Source: Ailanthus altissimus
Lineage: Eukaryota > Streptophyta > Magnoliopsida > Sapindales > Simaroubaceae
NCBI GenBank assembly: GCA_946807835.1
Contig: OX327704.1
Span: 3,782,001-3,846,000 of the forward strand
Direction of reading: 5' to 3'
Length of the DNA: 64,000 nucleotides
Below, in pieces: positions 1 to 11,285 of this stretch. The notes under the pieces were generated by a model. The model did no database searches. It was not told the DNA's origin and worked only from the letters and a program-made list of their open reading frames with translations. Made by a program: the position numbers and the translations under genes. Numbering within the stretch: the stretch's first letter is position 1; each line of letters begins with the position of its first letter.

Positions 1-2610
1 GAATTGCAATTATAATATTTAACGTAATTGTAATTGAAATTGGTACACAATTATAACATTTAATGTAATTAAAATTATAACATTTAACGTAACTGAAGTC
101 GGAATTGAAATTGAAATTATAATATTTAACGTAATTGTAATTGAAATTGGAATCAAAATTATAACATTTAATGCAATTAAAATCAAAATTCAAATTCAAA
201 TTATAAATATAACATTTAACTTACTTCAAATCAAAATTAGATTTAGAATTAAAATATTTAACGTAATCGAAATTGAAATTGGATTTAGAATTATAACATT
301 TAATGCAATGAGAATCAAAACTAAACTTCGAATTATATCATTTAACGTAATTGAAATTACATTTGAAATAGAAATTAGAATTATAATATTTAACGTAACA
401 AAAATAAAATTTGAATTTGAAATTATAATATTTAATGTAATTGGTATTTAAATTAGATTTCAAATTATAACATTTAACGTAATAGAATTTGAATTGAAAT
501 TATAACATTTAACGTAATTGGGATCGACATTAGATTTAGAAATATAACATCTAATATAATTAAAATTTAACGTTTATGTGATTGAAATTAATATTGAATT
601 TGAAATTATAATATTTAAAGAAATCGAAAACAAAAATAGATTTGTGATTATAACACTTATCATAGTTGAAATTATAATATTTAACATAATTTAAATTTAA
701 ATTTAAATTATAACATTTTACGTAATTGAAATCAAAATTGAATCTAGAATTATAATATTTACGTAACTGAAATTAAAAGTATAACATTTAATGTAATTGA
801 AATTGGAATTGTAATTATAATATTTAATGTAATTGAAATCAAAATTGGATTTGAAATTATAAAATTTTACGTAATTGAAATTTAAATTTGATTTGAAATG
901 GGAATTTCATATAATTGGAATCAAAATTGAATTTTGAATTATAATATTTAATGTAACTGAAATTGAATTTAAATAAAAATTACAATTATAACATTTAAGA
1001 TAATTAAAATTAAAACTTAGTTTTGGAATTACAACATTTAACATAATTAAAATTAAAATTAGATTTCAAATTATAATATTTAACGTAATTAAAATTAAAA
1101 ATTAAAACAAAATTGAAATTATAACATTTAAGATAATTGAAATTAAAATTGTATTTGCAATTGTAATATTTTACATTATTAAAATGCATTTAAAATTAGA
1201 ATTATAACATTTAAAGTAACTGGAATCGAAATTGGATTTGAAATTATAATATTTAATGTAATTAAAATTAGAATTTAACATAATTAATTTTGAACTTGGA
1301 TTTTGAATTATAACATTTAATACAATTGAAATTTGATTTGAAATTATAACATTTAACGTACTTGAAATCGAAATTGGATTTAGAATAATAACATTTAACG
1401 TAATTAGATTTGAAATTATATCATTTAACGTAATTAAAATTAAAATTAGATGTAATTGTAATCAAAATTAGATTTGAAATTCTAACATTTAACGTAATTG
1501 AAATCGAAATCGGAATTGGATTTAGAATTAGAATATTTAGTGTAATTGAAATTAAAATTATAACATTTAACGTAATTAAAATTAAAATTATATTTGAAAT
1601 TATAACATTTAACGTAATTAAAATTGAAATTATAACATTTAACGTAATTGGAATTAAAATTAGATTTGAAATTATAATATTTAATGTAATTGAAATCGAA
1701 ATTAGATTTGAAATTATAACATTTAACATAATTAAAATCGAAATTAGAATTAGATTTGTTGAAATTATAACATTTAAAGTAACTAAAATCGAAATTAGAA
1801 TTGGATTTGAAATTATAACATTTAACGTAATTAAAATATAAATTGGATTTGAAATTATAACATTTAATGTAATTAAAATGAAAATTAAATTTAAAATCAG
1901 AACATTTAACATAATTAGAATTGAAATTTAATTTGAAATTATACATTTAACGTAATTGAAATTAAAATTTGATTTGTAATTATAGTATTTAACACAATTA
2001 AAATTGAAATTAGATTTAAAATTATAACAATTAATGTAATTGAAATTGAAATTAAAATTATAATATTTAACGTAATTAAAATTAAAATTGTATTTAGAAT
2101 TGTAACATTTATTATAATCAAAATTAAATTTGAAATTATAATATTTAATATAACTAAAATTGAAATTGGATTTTAAATTATAACATTTAACATAGTGAAA
2201 TTAAGTTTCAAATTAAATTTGAAATTATAACATTTAATATAGTTAAAATTAAATTGTAAAATTAGAATTAAAATTATAACTTTTAACACAACTAAAACTA
2301 AGATTGAATTTGAATTGCGTTAAACTAAAATTGAATTTGGATTTATAACATATAACGTAATTGAAATTAAATGGTTGAATTTAAATTATAACATTTAACG
2401 TAATTGAAATTAAAATTAGAATTGAAATTTTAATATTTAGCGTTATTAAAATTAAAATTTGAATATTTAATGTAATTAAAATTGAAATATTATAAAGAAT
2501 TATAACATTTAACACAATTAAATTTTAATTGAAATTATAATATTTATAGTAAATAAAATTAAAATTAGATTTAAAATTATAACATTTAATATAATTGAAA
2601 TTTAATTCTT
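1..2610. repeat. AT-rich degenerate minisatellite (about 42-bp unit)
   Basis: Tandem array of a unit whose core reads roughly AAATTATAACATTTAACGTA and is followed by a run of AAATT-type hexamers (GAAATT, AAAATT, GAAATC). Units are mostly about 42 bp, with shorter and longer versions that seem to differ by whole hexamers, so roughly sixty copies fit. Because unit lengths stay multiples of three, the minus strand stays open for up to about 160 codons (1421-1912) with a repeating Ile-Thr-Leu-Asn-Val-Ile-Ile pattern. This is a by-product of the repeat, not a gene. The array starts at base 1 and so continues outside the window. It ends near 2610, where sequence turns into ordinary AT-rich DNA. Confidence 0.93.
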
Positions 2611-3200
2611 TTGTTATGTATTTTTTTTTTTATGATTAGATCTCTACCATTAAAATAATATTAAAATTTATATTTTGAAACTTTTTTTATGTCTTATTTT
2701 ATGAAAATAAATATTATCATCAATTTTATTTTTCTTTAATTTTATATTTTGGGACTGAATTAATTATAAATTTATAACTATACTCTTATAATTAAATATT
2801 TACTTAATTAAGGATCTATTTGATAAGAACTAAATGACGGGCAATTTACCTCTAATTGCCAGTCATTTCGCTGACGTCAACCGGTTGTTTAGAATAGCCG
2901 GTTGTACTAGAGGCACTGCCTTATAACAAATAAATGTTTAATTGTTTGTCCAACAAATAAGGGTATTTTGATAATTTTTATATTCAAATAATAAATGGTT
3001 CACATTTTTAGGAGTATGTTTCCATTAGATAATGGGATGAATAAGTGTATCTTTGTGATTCTTATTCTGTACGGGTGGTAGGAAATGAAAAGGTTCTCTT
3101 TAAACTTACTTCCAGTAAGTCTCTTGTATTGAAAAATGTACTCCATATTCTCAATATTAGATATAATCTTGTTTCTATGTTTATGTTGGGAAGGGCTAAT
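2611..3200. other. Unassigned AT-rich spacer with palindromic cluster
   Basis: No coding frame or recognisable element. The notable part is 2832-2890, which has a long hairpin (listed separately), a perfect TGACGTCA palindrome at 2872-2879 and an AACCGGTT palindrome at 2879-2886. A second CCGGTTGT follows at about 2898. The rest is AT-rich sequence ending at the LTR fragment that starts at 3201. Confidence 0.5.
2832..2868. repeat. 37-bp near-perfect hairpin
   Basis: The left arm AAATGAC-g-GGCAATT (2832-2846) pairs with AATTGCC-a-GTCATTT (2854-2868) around the 7-base loop TACCTCT. That gives fourteen pairs with one G/A mismatch. It could be the end of a small decayed inverted-repeat transposon or a structured transcript. 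Nothing else in the window matches it. Confidence 0.7.
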
Positions 3201-3570
3201 TGTTAGGATTGGTGCTTACGTGCTATCCTGAATGTACATATACTTGTATATTTATACAAATGTATATTTTCATTGAATCGCCAATATCTATTAATATGGT
3301 ACTATATAATGTAACATTACAGACATTGTATGATCTGAAGAAGTTCAAATCAGATCTAAAAGAGTTTAGATAAGGGCTCATAGCCATGCTGAGAGATATA
3401 AATGTTAAATGTTAGCATTGTTAAGTGTTAACTGGTTATAATACTCAACGAAGATCCAAGAGTTGAAGCATTATTTGTAATGGGACATGGGTCTGGGAAT
3501 ATACTAGTAACTGCATAGTTGTAGGAGTTGCAATCAGGTGGCAGAAAATGTCAGTTGCGCACGTATGTAT
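3201..3570 (-). mobile_element. LTR family L1, 3' end fragment, inverted
   Basis: This is the reverse complement of the right end of the adjoining L1 LTR (about 5420-5788). It begins TGTTAGGATTGGTGCTTACG, and the neighbouring copy ends with the matching GTGCCGACCCTAACA. About 370 bp are retained, stopping close to the point where the plus-oriented copy begins. Together the two copies look like an element with long terminal inverted repeats. I read them as two L1 LTR copies in opposite orientation, because elsewhere the same LTR occurs alone with 5-bp target duplications. No target duplication is visible around 3201-5788. Confidence 0.75.
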
Positions 3571-5788
3571 TGCTGGGAACTAATATATGTGGGTGTATGC
3601 ATGTGCAATTGTATTTATTGCCTAAAATACGTATCATATACATATTATATGCGGCGGAAGCGTAACAATTACGATAAATACAATAAATAAATATATTGAT
3701 CACATTAATATATTAATAAAGGTTGAGAACTCACTTTAACGTGTAACGTTATATATATTTTTTTTAAAGTCCGCATGGAGACCAACTCGTGGGCAATTCT
3801 AGTCACCAACACGGTGGGCTTGGTGAGCTAGAACAACAGCCCTATATTCAGCACGAGATTAACTCTTAATCCCAAAAATGATCAGGTGTGTATATTTATC
3901 ATTTTCTCTAAAAGGATGAGAAATAAAAATCAAAACAATTCACAATTACTTCATTTGGCATCATAGAATAAAATGAAACAATTTTATTTTTCCTACTCTT
4001 TTTTTTCCTTCTTCTTCTTTTTTTTGTTCTCTTCGGTGCCATTTCTTTTCTTTTTTCTTTCTTCATTTCCATTTCTCTCGTTGCCGATACATTTAAGGAA
4101 ATTGAAAATCTTCCTTTTCATTCACTCGGCGCACACACACCTTTTTCCAATTCACACATTCTCATTTCATATATATATATATATATCTAATAAAATAATA
4201 TTATAATATATTATATAATAATAAATAATAATATAATATTATTAATGGATGCCAACTATTTGATACCATTAAATAAAATAATAATATATAATATTAGATT
4301 ATATAATAAAATAATATATAATAATGAGATATTTTGATTATTTAACAATTAAATAATTAAAGTATGAAATAATCATTTTGTCCCTCATAAATAGTTACCA
4401 AGTGTACCACCTAGTGGGTCCCACCAAACCCGCACTTAGGTAAACTCAACTGAGGGTCCATAATGCGCTATGTGTCCTTATATAATTAGCAAATAATAAT
4501 TATTGACTAATTGTTATATTTAACACTTAAATACAGACACGCACACATTCCCGTGGTTGTACTGAATATTGCTGAATTAAACAATTTAATCTGGCACGTT
4601 GCCTCAGTGTACAATGAGTACACTCTATATCGCGGGACTCCCTAGGTCCACGCCCGATTTCGATTTGTCAAATAGAACTATTTCATGAGTCCGTGAGCAA
4701 TGCCGTACGCATACATCACGAATATTACAAATCAGCGCGTTGAACCATGCAAGCTAAGGTTACAACGCATACGTATAGTCATTTCGTCATGATATCCTGG
4801 ATGTGCGGGGATATAGATTATCACCGTCAAATCCCCTAGTGCCTATCCATGTCTTATCTTCAGACTCGTATCTTACAAAACAACATATGCAAACTCCTTT
4901 TCCATATTGTTCTACCCTTGTAGAAACTCTTTCCCGGGATAAATGCTTATGGCCACAAGACTTTCTGAGATACAGTCTCAAAGCATTTGGATATCTAACT
5001 CCCTATGTGAGCTGACAGATCTCATATATGTACACATCGAACTCCATAAGCATCGAACCATACCTAGTGACACTCAGTGGTCACACCATGAAAGGTATGT
5101 GACATGCGTGGAACTAAAGTATGGTGGATCACTTACAAGCCCATTGTGGCACTCAAGTCAAAGGATCACGTATACTACTCAACTTGAGAGGACCCTCCGT
5201 TGACGGCTTACATAAGATGTCTATCTGAGGCCCTCATGAGTCTGTCCCATATGCAGTCCTAGCTGGATACTTATGTGTCAATGCGAGCTCCAAGCTCACA
5301 GTCGGCTACGAACTACCATCTATATCCTATAGGCACAACATATGCTAAACTATATTAAAAGTATCCATTGACAGACCCGCATCGACAGAAATAGATCAAG
5401 GATAATTATTTGAGAACATATTTGCACAACTGACATTTTTTGGCACCTGATTGCAACTCTTGTAACTATGCAGTTACTAGTATATTCCCAAGTTTATGTC
5501 CCATTACAGACAAAACTCCAACTCTTGGATCTTCGCTGAGTATTATAACCAACTAACTATTAGCTGTGCTAACACTTAGCATTTATTTATCTCAGTGTGG
5601 CTAACTATGGGCCCTTATCTAAACTCTTTTAGATCTGATTTGAACTCATTCAGATCATACAATGTCTGTAATGTTATATTGCATAGTATCATATAAATAG
5701 GTATTAGCGATTTAATGGGAATATACACTTGTATAAATACACAAGTATATATACTTTTGGGGATAGCACGTAAGTGCCGACCCTAACA
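3571..5788 (+). mobile_element. LTR family L1, near-complete copy
   Basis: About 2.2 kb, starting TGCTGGGAACTAA and ending CGACCCTAACA, so TG...CA ends. It aligns along its length with the copies at 7182-9376, 25856-30506 (split) and 26650-28677. Shared blocks include the left end (GTGTATGCATGTG), a pyrimidine-rich tract at 3985-4080, the block around 4630-4720 with CTCCCTAGGTCCACGCCCGA, and the right 400 bp. Open frames inside (for example 4803-5015) are not conserved between copies and are treated as chance. No internal retrotransposon domain is attached. The flanks do not match (TGTAT versus ATTTC), so this copy was probably rearranged together with the inverted fragment at 3201-3570. Confidence 0.8.
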
Positions 5789-6148
5789 ATTTCTTCCGCA
5801 CAAGAAGTCTATTTGCAAGAGACTCCGTCATGTATAATACCTCAAGTCTCTTCTATAGCCCCAAAGCAATTTTTTCATCATCAACTTTCTTTATATATTT
5901 CGTTGCTCAACGCTAAAATTATGGTGCTATGAGCATTTTTCTAAATCAGGTCCCAATCTTTTAAACCAGACTTTAAAGTTGTTGTCCTTCACTAGTTGAA
6001 GAATTGGTTTCCTCCAAGGCTGAGTCTAGCCATTCCTCCAAATATTGAAGTCATTTATCCCATTAAACTTCTCTATTTCTTGCTTGAATGTAGCCACTGT
6101 TTAAATAACCCTGATGTGTATTATCAAATTGTACTCTAAAACCAGTTT
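5789..6148 (-). pseudogene. Ty1/copia gag N-terminus, remnant
   Basis: On the minus strand, reading down from about 6100, a frame gives VATFKQEIEKFNGINDFNIW followed by Arg-Asn-Gly and a stop. The E-K-F-(N/D)-G-x-(N/D)-(D)-F-x-x-W pattern is the usual start of copia-type Gag (the region that precedes the UBN2/retrotran_gag domain). The frame continues for about 35 more codons after the stop without clear similarity. Everything downstream of the gag start is missing, cut off at 5788 by the L1 LTR. Directly upstream on the same strand lie a primer-binding-site-like sequence and the matching LTR, which supports the assignment. Confidence 0.65.
6132..6144 (-). other. Primer binding site of decayed copia element
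   Basis: On the minus strand this reads TGGTTTTAGAGTA. The copia consensus complementary to initiator tRNA-Met is TGGTATCAGAGC. It lies three bases beyond an LTR end (CTCTAACA), as expected for a 5' LTR followed by gag. Confidence 0.6.
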
Positions 6149-6221
6149 GTTAGAGGAATCGCTCATCTTCTAATGAGATTAGGTTAAAGCGAAGAACCTT
6201 AACTAAGTTCAACTTTGAAAC

Positions 6222-6712
6222 TAATAAGGCATATTTTTCATATATATTTTTTTATGTTTTTTTATATTTTATTATTTTATAAGAATAAATGGCTATTTAT
6301 GTGCATTATTGTTATTACAAGTACCATAGAAATATAGGTCTTTGATAAATTAAGGTATACTTGCATGATCTTGGAAGAGGCTTGCATTAGTGTCTTGATA
6401 AATAACAAAGATCAAGAGAGTTAAATATTGGAGGATTAATTATTAGAAAACATATTGAGGAATAGCATTGACCCTAGGTTTTCTCTATATTATTATCACC
6501 TAAATCTCTTTATATTGTGTATTACTTTTATATTTTTTACATTCATTTTTAGATTTTTTTTTTAATAATTATTAGAAAGACACAATTTTAGTACTTGATT
6601 GAGAAGTAGAAATTATTCCTACAGCTTGACATCCGACTCTTTTGTCCATTTATTACTTACATACGATAGTGTATACTTGCACTTAATTTTAAGATATAGA
6701 AATATCGCATCA
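6222..6712 (+). mobile_element. Solo LTR, Athila-like family (short variant)
   Basis: 491 bp, flanked by an exact 5-bp duplication GAAAC (6217-6221 and 6713-6717). It starts TAATAAGGCATATTTTTC (the family start TGATAAGG with one change) and ends AATATCGCATCA. The right part contains the family's conserved block on CCGACTCTTTTGTCC and ACGATAGTGTATACTTGCAC. Compared with the 1441-bp copy at 23140-24580, the central GC-rich section is missing. The family assignment comes from the PPT/LTR junction of the copy at 61790-62396. Confidence 0.88.
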
Positions 6713-7181
6713 GAAACCTAACCTATTTGTGCAACGGAAAAACCTAAATATCAAGAAAAAATAGCAAAAACTCAATCACTTACGTGGTTAGGCTAAATAG
6801 CCTACATTAAAGGTGGATCCAAGGATCCTAACCTCTCTTATCAACTCCTTGGAGAATTTACTAGAAAAACTCAATGAAGAACTCATAAAAGGATATAATG
6901 TTTAGTGTACCTTTACTCTCCCAAGAACAATGAATACCCAAACAATGGTTCTACCCTAATGCACATAAGAACTTATTGTCTACCTAGTTCTTTTATCTCT
7001 TAGAGTCTCTTTTAACACTTAATCTCAACTAAAGTGTTTACAAAGGCTTATATAGGGTTATTTTGTGCCTACTAACTCTAATCTTAATAGGACAAAGAGT
7101 CTACATGTTTTGAAAGTCCTAAACTTTCCAAAACTTATAAATTCGTAGCAAAAAGGGATTTTTCGTACTCTGGCACCGCTG

Positions 7182-9376
7182 TGTTGGGAGTTGATTATTC
7201 AAGGATGTTTGCATGTGGGTTTTGTATTTAACAACAAAATATACATATCTCATACATATAATCACGCAACGAAAGCTTAAAGCTTTGCAATAAACACAAT
7301 TATTACATGTTAAAGGAATTAACAAAAAAACGAAATTGAGAAATAACCCTTGAAACCTTTGGATGGAAATTGTTGAAGTCCACTTAAATGTAATATTTGA
7401 TCAATTCTAGTAATCAACAATGGTGGGTTTAATTATCTAGAATGACAGCCTTTGATCCAGCAAAAGTTTAACAACTTAAACTTATGTTCTTGATTTTTTT
7501 CTTTTGATTAACACTTAATCAATTAATCAAAATCTCTTTTGCTAAATTGGTTTTAATGCCTTATAAAAAAAAATTATGAATTCAATAACTTGAATCCAAT
7601 AATTAGAAAATAATTTCTATTTTCTCTCTTTGTAATGGCTGGCCAAGATTTTAGCAAAAATTTAACAAACTTATGAATTTAATTACATTTGTCTAATTTA
7701 TACAAATGAATTTAATTTCAATCTATTACACTTAATTTCAATTTAAATTTAACCTAACCTAATCATAGTTAAATCTTAACTTTAGTTAGGTTAAAAGAAC
7801 ATTTAAATATTCTAACCATAGTTAACTCTTAACTCTAGTTAAGTTAATAGAACATTTAAATATTCTAACCATAATTAACTAACTTAACCATGGTTAAGTT
7901 AACTTTTACTTAACCATTAAGTAAGGTTAACCTAACTTAACTATATGGTTAACTCTTAACCATAGTTAAATTAAATTATTTATTTAACAATTAAATAAAT
8001 AAATATTTATTTGAATTATTTAACAATTAAATAATTATTAAGTAAAATTACATTTATATCCTTACTAGGTTACCAAGTTAACCTAAAGTGGGTCCCACCA
8101 TTTAACCATATACTTTAGTTAACTTAACCATAGTAAATTGCGGAATTTTACTATATTGAACTATTCAATACGGTATGCTGCCCAAGTGCTCAAAGAGTAC
8201 ATTTCATATTGAGACTCCCTAAGTCCACGCCCGATTCATTAAATGGAATTATTTCATAAGTTCGTGATTGATGCCCTATGCACACGTCACAGATGTTATA
8301 TATTAGCGCGTTAAACCATACATGTTGAGGTTACTACATATTCGTATAATCCTTCTGTTATTATATCCTGGATGAGCGGGATAGCGGGATATAGATCATT
8401 ACCGTCAAATCCCAATAATTTCATTCGTTACTTTATCTCCAGATTCATATCTTAATGAACAATATACGCAAACACTTTTACTATAATGTTCAAACCTGTA
8501 GGAAACTCTTTTCCCAGGTTAATTGCTTACGACCATAAGACTTTATAAGATACAATCTCAAAGTATCGGATATACAACCCATCTATGTGAGCTGGCGGAT
8601 CCCATATCTACGCACACCGAACTCTATGAGCATCGGACCATGTCCAGCGACACGTAGAGGTCAGACCATGAAAGGTCTCTGACATACGTGAAACCAAAGT
8701 AGGGTGGATCTCCCACAAGCCCACCTTGGCGCTCAGGTCGAAGAACCACAAATACTACTTAACTCGAGAGGACATTCCTTTGACGGTGTCATAGGATATC
8801 TATTGGGTCCTCGTAAGTCTGTTCAGTATTCAATCCTAACTGAGTACCTGTATGTCTATATGAGTTTCAACTAAGCTCATGGTTAACTAAGAATAATCAT
8901 CTGTACAATACAGATATAGACATACACTAATCTATATTATTGTGTTTCACCGATAAACCCTCATTGGTGAACGTAGATCAGGAACTCTTTATTTGAGAAG
9001 ATACTTACATAATGACATTTCTTAGTTACTATTGCAACTATTTGCAACTATGTCATTACAAGTGGACTCTCAAGTCTTTGTCGCATTATAGATAAGATTT
9101 TAACTATTTAGATCTCACTGACTTTTATAACCTGTTAATTCTTAGTAGTGCTAACTCTTAGCATTTATAACTATCAGTATTGCTAACTCTTAGCACTGGT
9201 ATAAACTCCTTTAAATCAAATATGAACTTATTCAAATCTTACAACGTCTATAATGTTACAAGCTTAATTACCATTTAATAAAGGTTATTAGCGATTTAAT
9301 AAAATATTCATTGTATAAATATTACAAAATAAATATTCATACAAACAGGGATAGTACGTAAGCACAAACCTTAACA
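7182..9376 (+). mobile_element. Solo LTR, family L1 (2.2 kb)
   Basis: Starts TGTTGGGAGTTGATTATTCA and ends GCACAAACCTTAACA. The flanking 5 bp are CGCTG (7177-7181) and CGTTG (9377-9381), a target duplication with one C/T change. It is colinear with the other L1 copies. It contains an AT-rich variable stretch (about 7490-8100) with repeated (C)TTAACCATAGTTAA-like motifs, then the conserved GAGACTCCCTAAGTCCACGC block. No coding capacity. Solo LTRs arise by recombination between the two LTRs of an integrated element. Confidence 0.88.
7740..7980. repeat. Internal repeat of TTAACYATRGTTAA motifs
   Basis: Within the L1 LTR, short, partly palindromic motifs such as TAACCATAGTTAACTCTTAAC and TAACCATGGTTAAGTTAAC recur many times over about 240 bp. 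Other L1 copies hold weaker versions or different sequence here, so it is a copy-specific expansion. Confidence 0.6.
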
Positions 9377-9381
9377 CGTTG

Positions 9382-9480
9382 TGCCGGGCACTTTTCCACT
9401 CTGACACTGCGGCGCTGGATGCCCGGCACCGCGGGGCTGGCTTGTTGTTCTGGGTACTGCGGCGTCCAGCCCTGGGCACA
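9382..9480. other. GC-rich island in copia LTR
   Basis: About 100 bp of markedly GC-rich sequence in very AT-rich surroundings, built from motifs such as GCCGGGCAC, CACTGCGGCGCTGG, GGCACCGCGGGGCTGG and TACTGCGGCGTCC. Similar islands occur at 10450-10640, 13060-13130 (decayed), 15225-15315 and 24175-24410, all inside LTRs or LTR-like sequence. Confidence 0.75.
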
Positions 9481-9681
9481 CAACGCTCATCCCTATACTA
9501 GTCCCTGCATTATTTTCGTTTCCTTCACGTCTTCAAGTCCTGTTTTGCTTCCCTCTTTGTGTCAAATACCTCATAAACTTCCTCATACATGTCCCACACA
9601 TTATAGACTTCTTGTGAATCTCCTATTTGATATTCTTTATAATTCTTACCCAAATAAAATTTTTGAATCACCAAATCTTCA

Positions 9682-10358
9682 ATATGTGAGGCTAGAGAGG
9701 AACTTGGTTGGTCCTCTAATAAAGCCACTAAATAAGAGATTAGTGAAAGATACGTCAAGAGGGATAAGACTTTTTCTTAGAGCATAAGGTAAGAATAATG
9801 GCAACCCTACCTATGTGATTTGAGATCCCATTAAATTAGGTTCATAAGGGTAAGAACAAGTCACTTTTTATCTTGTTGTACTATCAATTATATTGTGAGT
9901 TCATTCTTATGGCAAGGTAGTGCATCTATAGTGGAAAAAGGTGAGTTAGACTCTTAATGAACTTAAAAACCTTTTATAGGATGGTGTGTTAAATTTACAG
10001 GACACACTTTATGGAGTGTCACCTATATTAGTGTGAAATTAGGTTAGTTCTTATAAAAGCTAGACAGACAACTTTAGAGTACTCATAAAGCCAGGAAAGT
10101 ACATGATCATTAATAGTGCCAAACCGCGGACATAAACAAGGTATTGAGAATTTAACTTAATAATTTAGCCCTTTATTTTACATCCAAAGGAATGAAAAAT
10201 TGATAGAAACTTAGTTTTACTTAGTTTCTGTAAATACGGTTACTTAATCAATGGATTGGTTCATAGCCTAGAAGAGAACCAATTCATGTAAGTTAAATTC
10301 TACTTAGATATATGGTTGATTTGATTCATATTTATTTATTTAAAATATATGGATGATT
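9682..10358. other. Degenerate retroelement-like sequence, unassigned
   Basis: Plus-strand translation gives stretches broken by stops (for example around 9690-9780 and 9790-9890) that look like a decayed coding or 3' region, but I cannot tie them to a named domain. The position just left of an LTR-like sequence (10359) fits the 3' internal part of a plus-strand element. The minus-strand frame 9525-9758 straddles the presumed LTR edge and is treated as chance. Confidence 0.3.
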
Positions 10359-11285
10359 GTTAGAATTTAAGAGTGTATTGTAAATAAACATGTGTAAAAT
10401 ATGAAGAGAAATAGTTGAGAAAAGAAAAAGGGGACGAATGGGAAGTATCTAAGCCGTAGAGGCTTGGGTACTACAGTGCTAAGCTTAGCACTCTAGCATC
10501 AAGGCTAGGCGTTGCAGCGCTTCAATTTTTAGACTGGACGCTGCGACGTTGGCCCTTGAGTGTTGCAGCGCTCAGTCAGACAGTGTCCAAAATGACCGTT
10601 AGGCTCTGCAGCTATAAAGGATAAGTGCTGTGACGCCAAGAGCTGGATTGGTGACTCTCTAAAGAGTCACCTACCCCTTCCATATTTTGTGACTTTTCAA
10701 AAAGGTGTTTTGTCTCTCCAGAGAGACGCATACAAGTCTATAAATATTGCAGGTACATTTGAAATAAGGAATGAATTTCTCTTTTCAATCTTTGATTTAA
10801 GTTTCTCTCTCAACAACTATGTTTTGAGTTTAAACACTTGTAGTCTAAGGAAAGTATTTGGTGTGCACCTAATACTTTCTCATAAGTCAACAAATCCTGA
10901 AATTATCCTACTAACAAACTCATTTCCATCTTTGATTATAATCATAATGGGGGTAGAAATAGTTAAAGGACTGTACATTACACGCATTAACTTTAATCTT
11001 TGGTTATTTGTATCATTGTGTATTTTTCATATACTAAACCATTTATACAACAACTATTTCGTTCCTAATAGTTATTTCTTTAATTAGTGAATAGGAGCAT
11101 ATTCTGGATCAAAATTATAGAGAGTACTGCTTAATCATTTCTACCAACTTAAATTCTTAATTAATATTCTTTTTGTATTATTAATGCAGAAGGATCCTTT
11201 TAGAGAATTTTCATAATCTCCATTACTATTTCATTGTGTGTATTTTGGTATTTCAATGATCTCTATTTTTCTTTATTTACAATAA
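10359..11285 (+). mobile_element. LTR-like sequence with TATA box
   Basis: Begins TGTTAGAATTTAAGAGTG, a common copia LTR start. It then has a GC-rich island (10450-10640), a TATA-like CTATAAATATTGCAG (about 10739) and a following leader-like pyrimidine-rich stretch. The right end is not defined. From about 11290 the sequence belongs to repeat unit R1. The frame at 10689-11087 has no recognisable motif and lies over the TATA region, so I do not call it a gene. Confidence 0.4.

Larger units (their letters stand above)
6149..9681 (-). mobile_element. Ty1/copia 5' LTR split by two solo LTRs
   Basis: The LTR sequence occupies 6149-6221, 6718-7181 and 9382-9681. Its inner end is at 6149 (TGTTAGAGG on the plus strand), next to the PBS. 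The middle piece has the reverse-oriented promoter-like layout shared with the copia LTRs at 12472 and 14641 (a 'ggcttatatag' block around 7050). The last piece holds a GC-rich island (about 9382-9480) and ends near 9681 with GAATCACCAAATCTTCA, resembling the outer end of the 12472-type LTR. Removing the two insertions restores about 840 bp, the size of the related LTRs. The outer boundary is approximate. Confidence 0.6.

Noticed and set aside
1421..2121. Overlapping open frames of up to 163 codons on the minus strand
   Set aside because: They are the translated minisatellite: periodic Ile/Asn/Leu-rich text in several frames at once, caused by unit lengths that are multiples of three.
3201..5788. 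Autonomous TIR DNA transposon
   Set aside because: No transposase and no target duplication. The same sequence occurs elsewhere as a solo LTR with TG...CA ends and 5-bp duplications.
9525..9758. 77-codon minus-strand frame
   Set aside because: It crosses the presumed end of the copia LTR and has no recognisable motif; the overlapping plus-strand frame is equally open.
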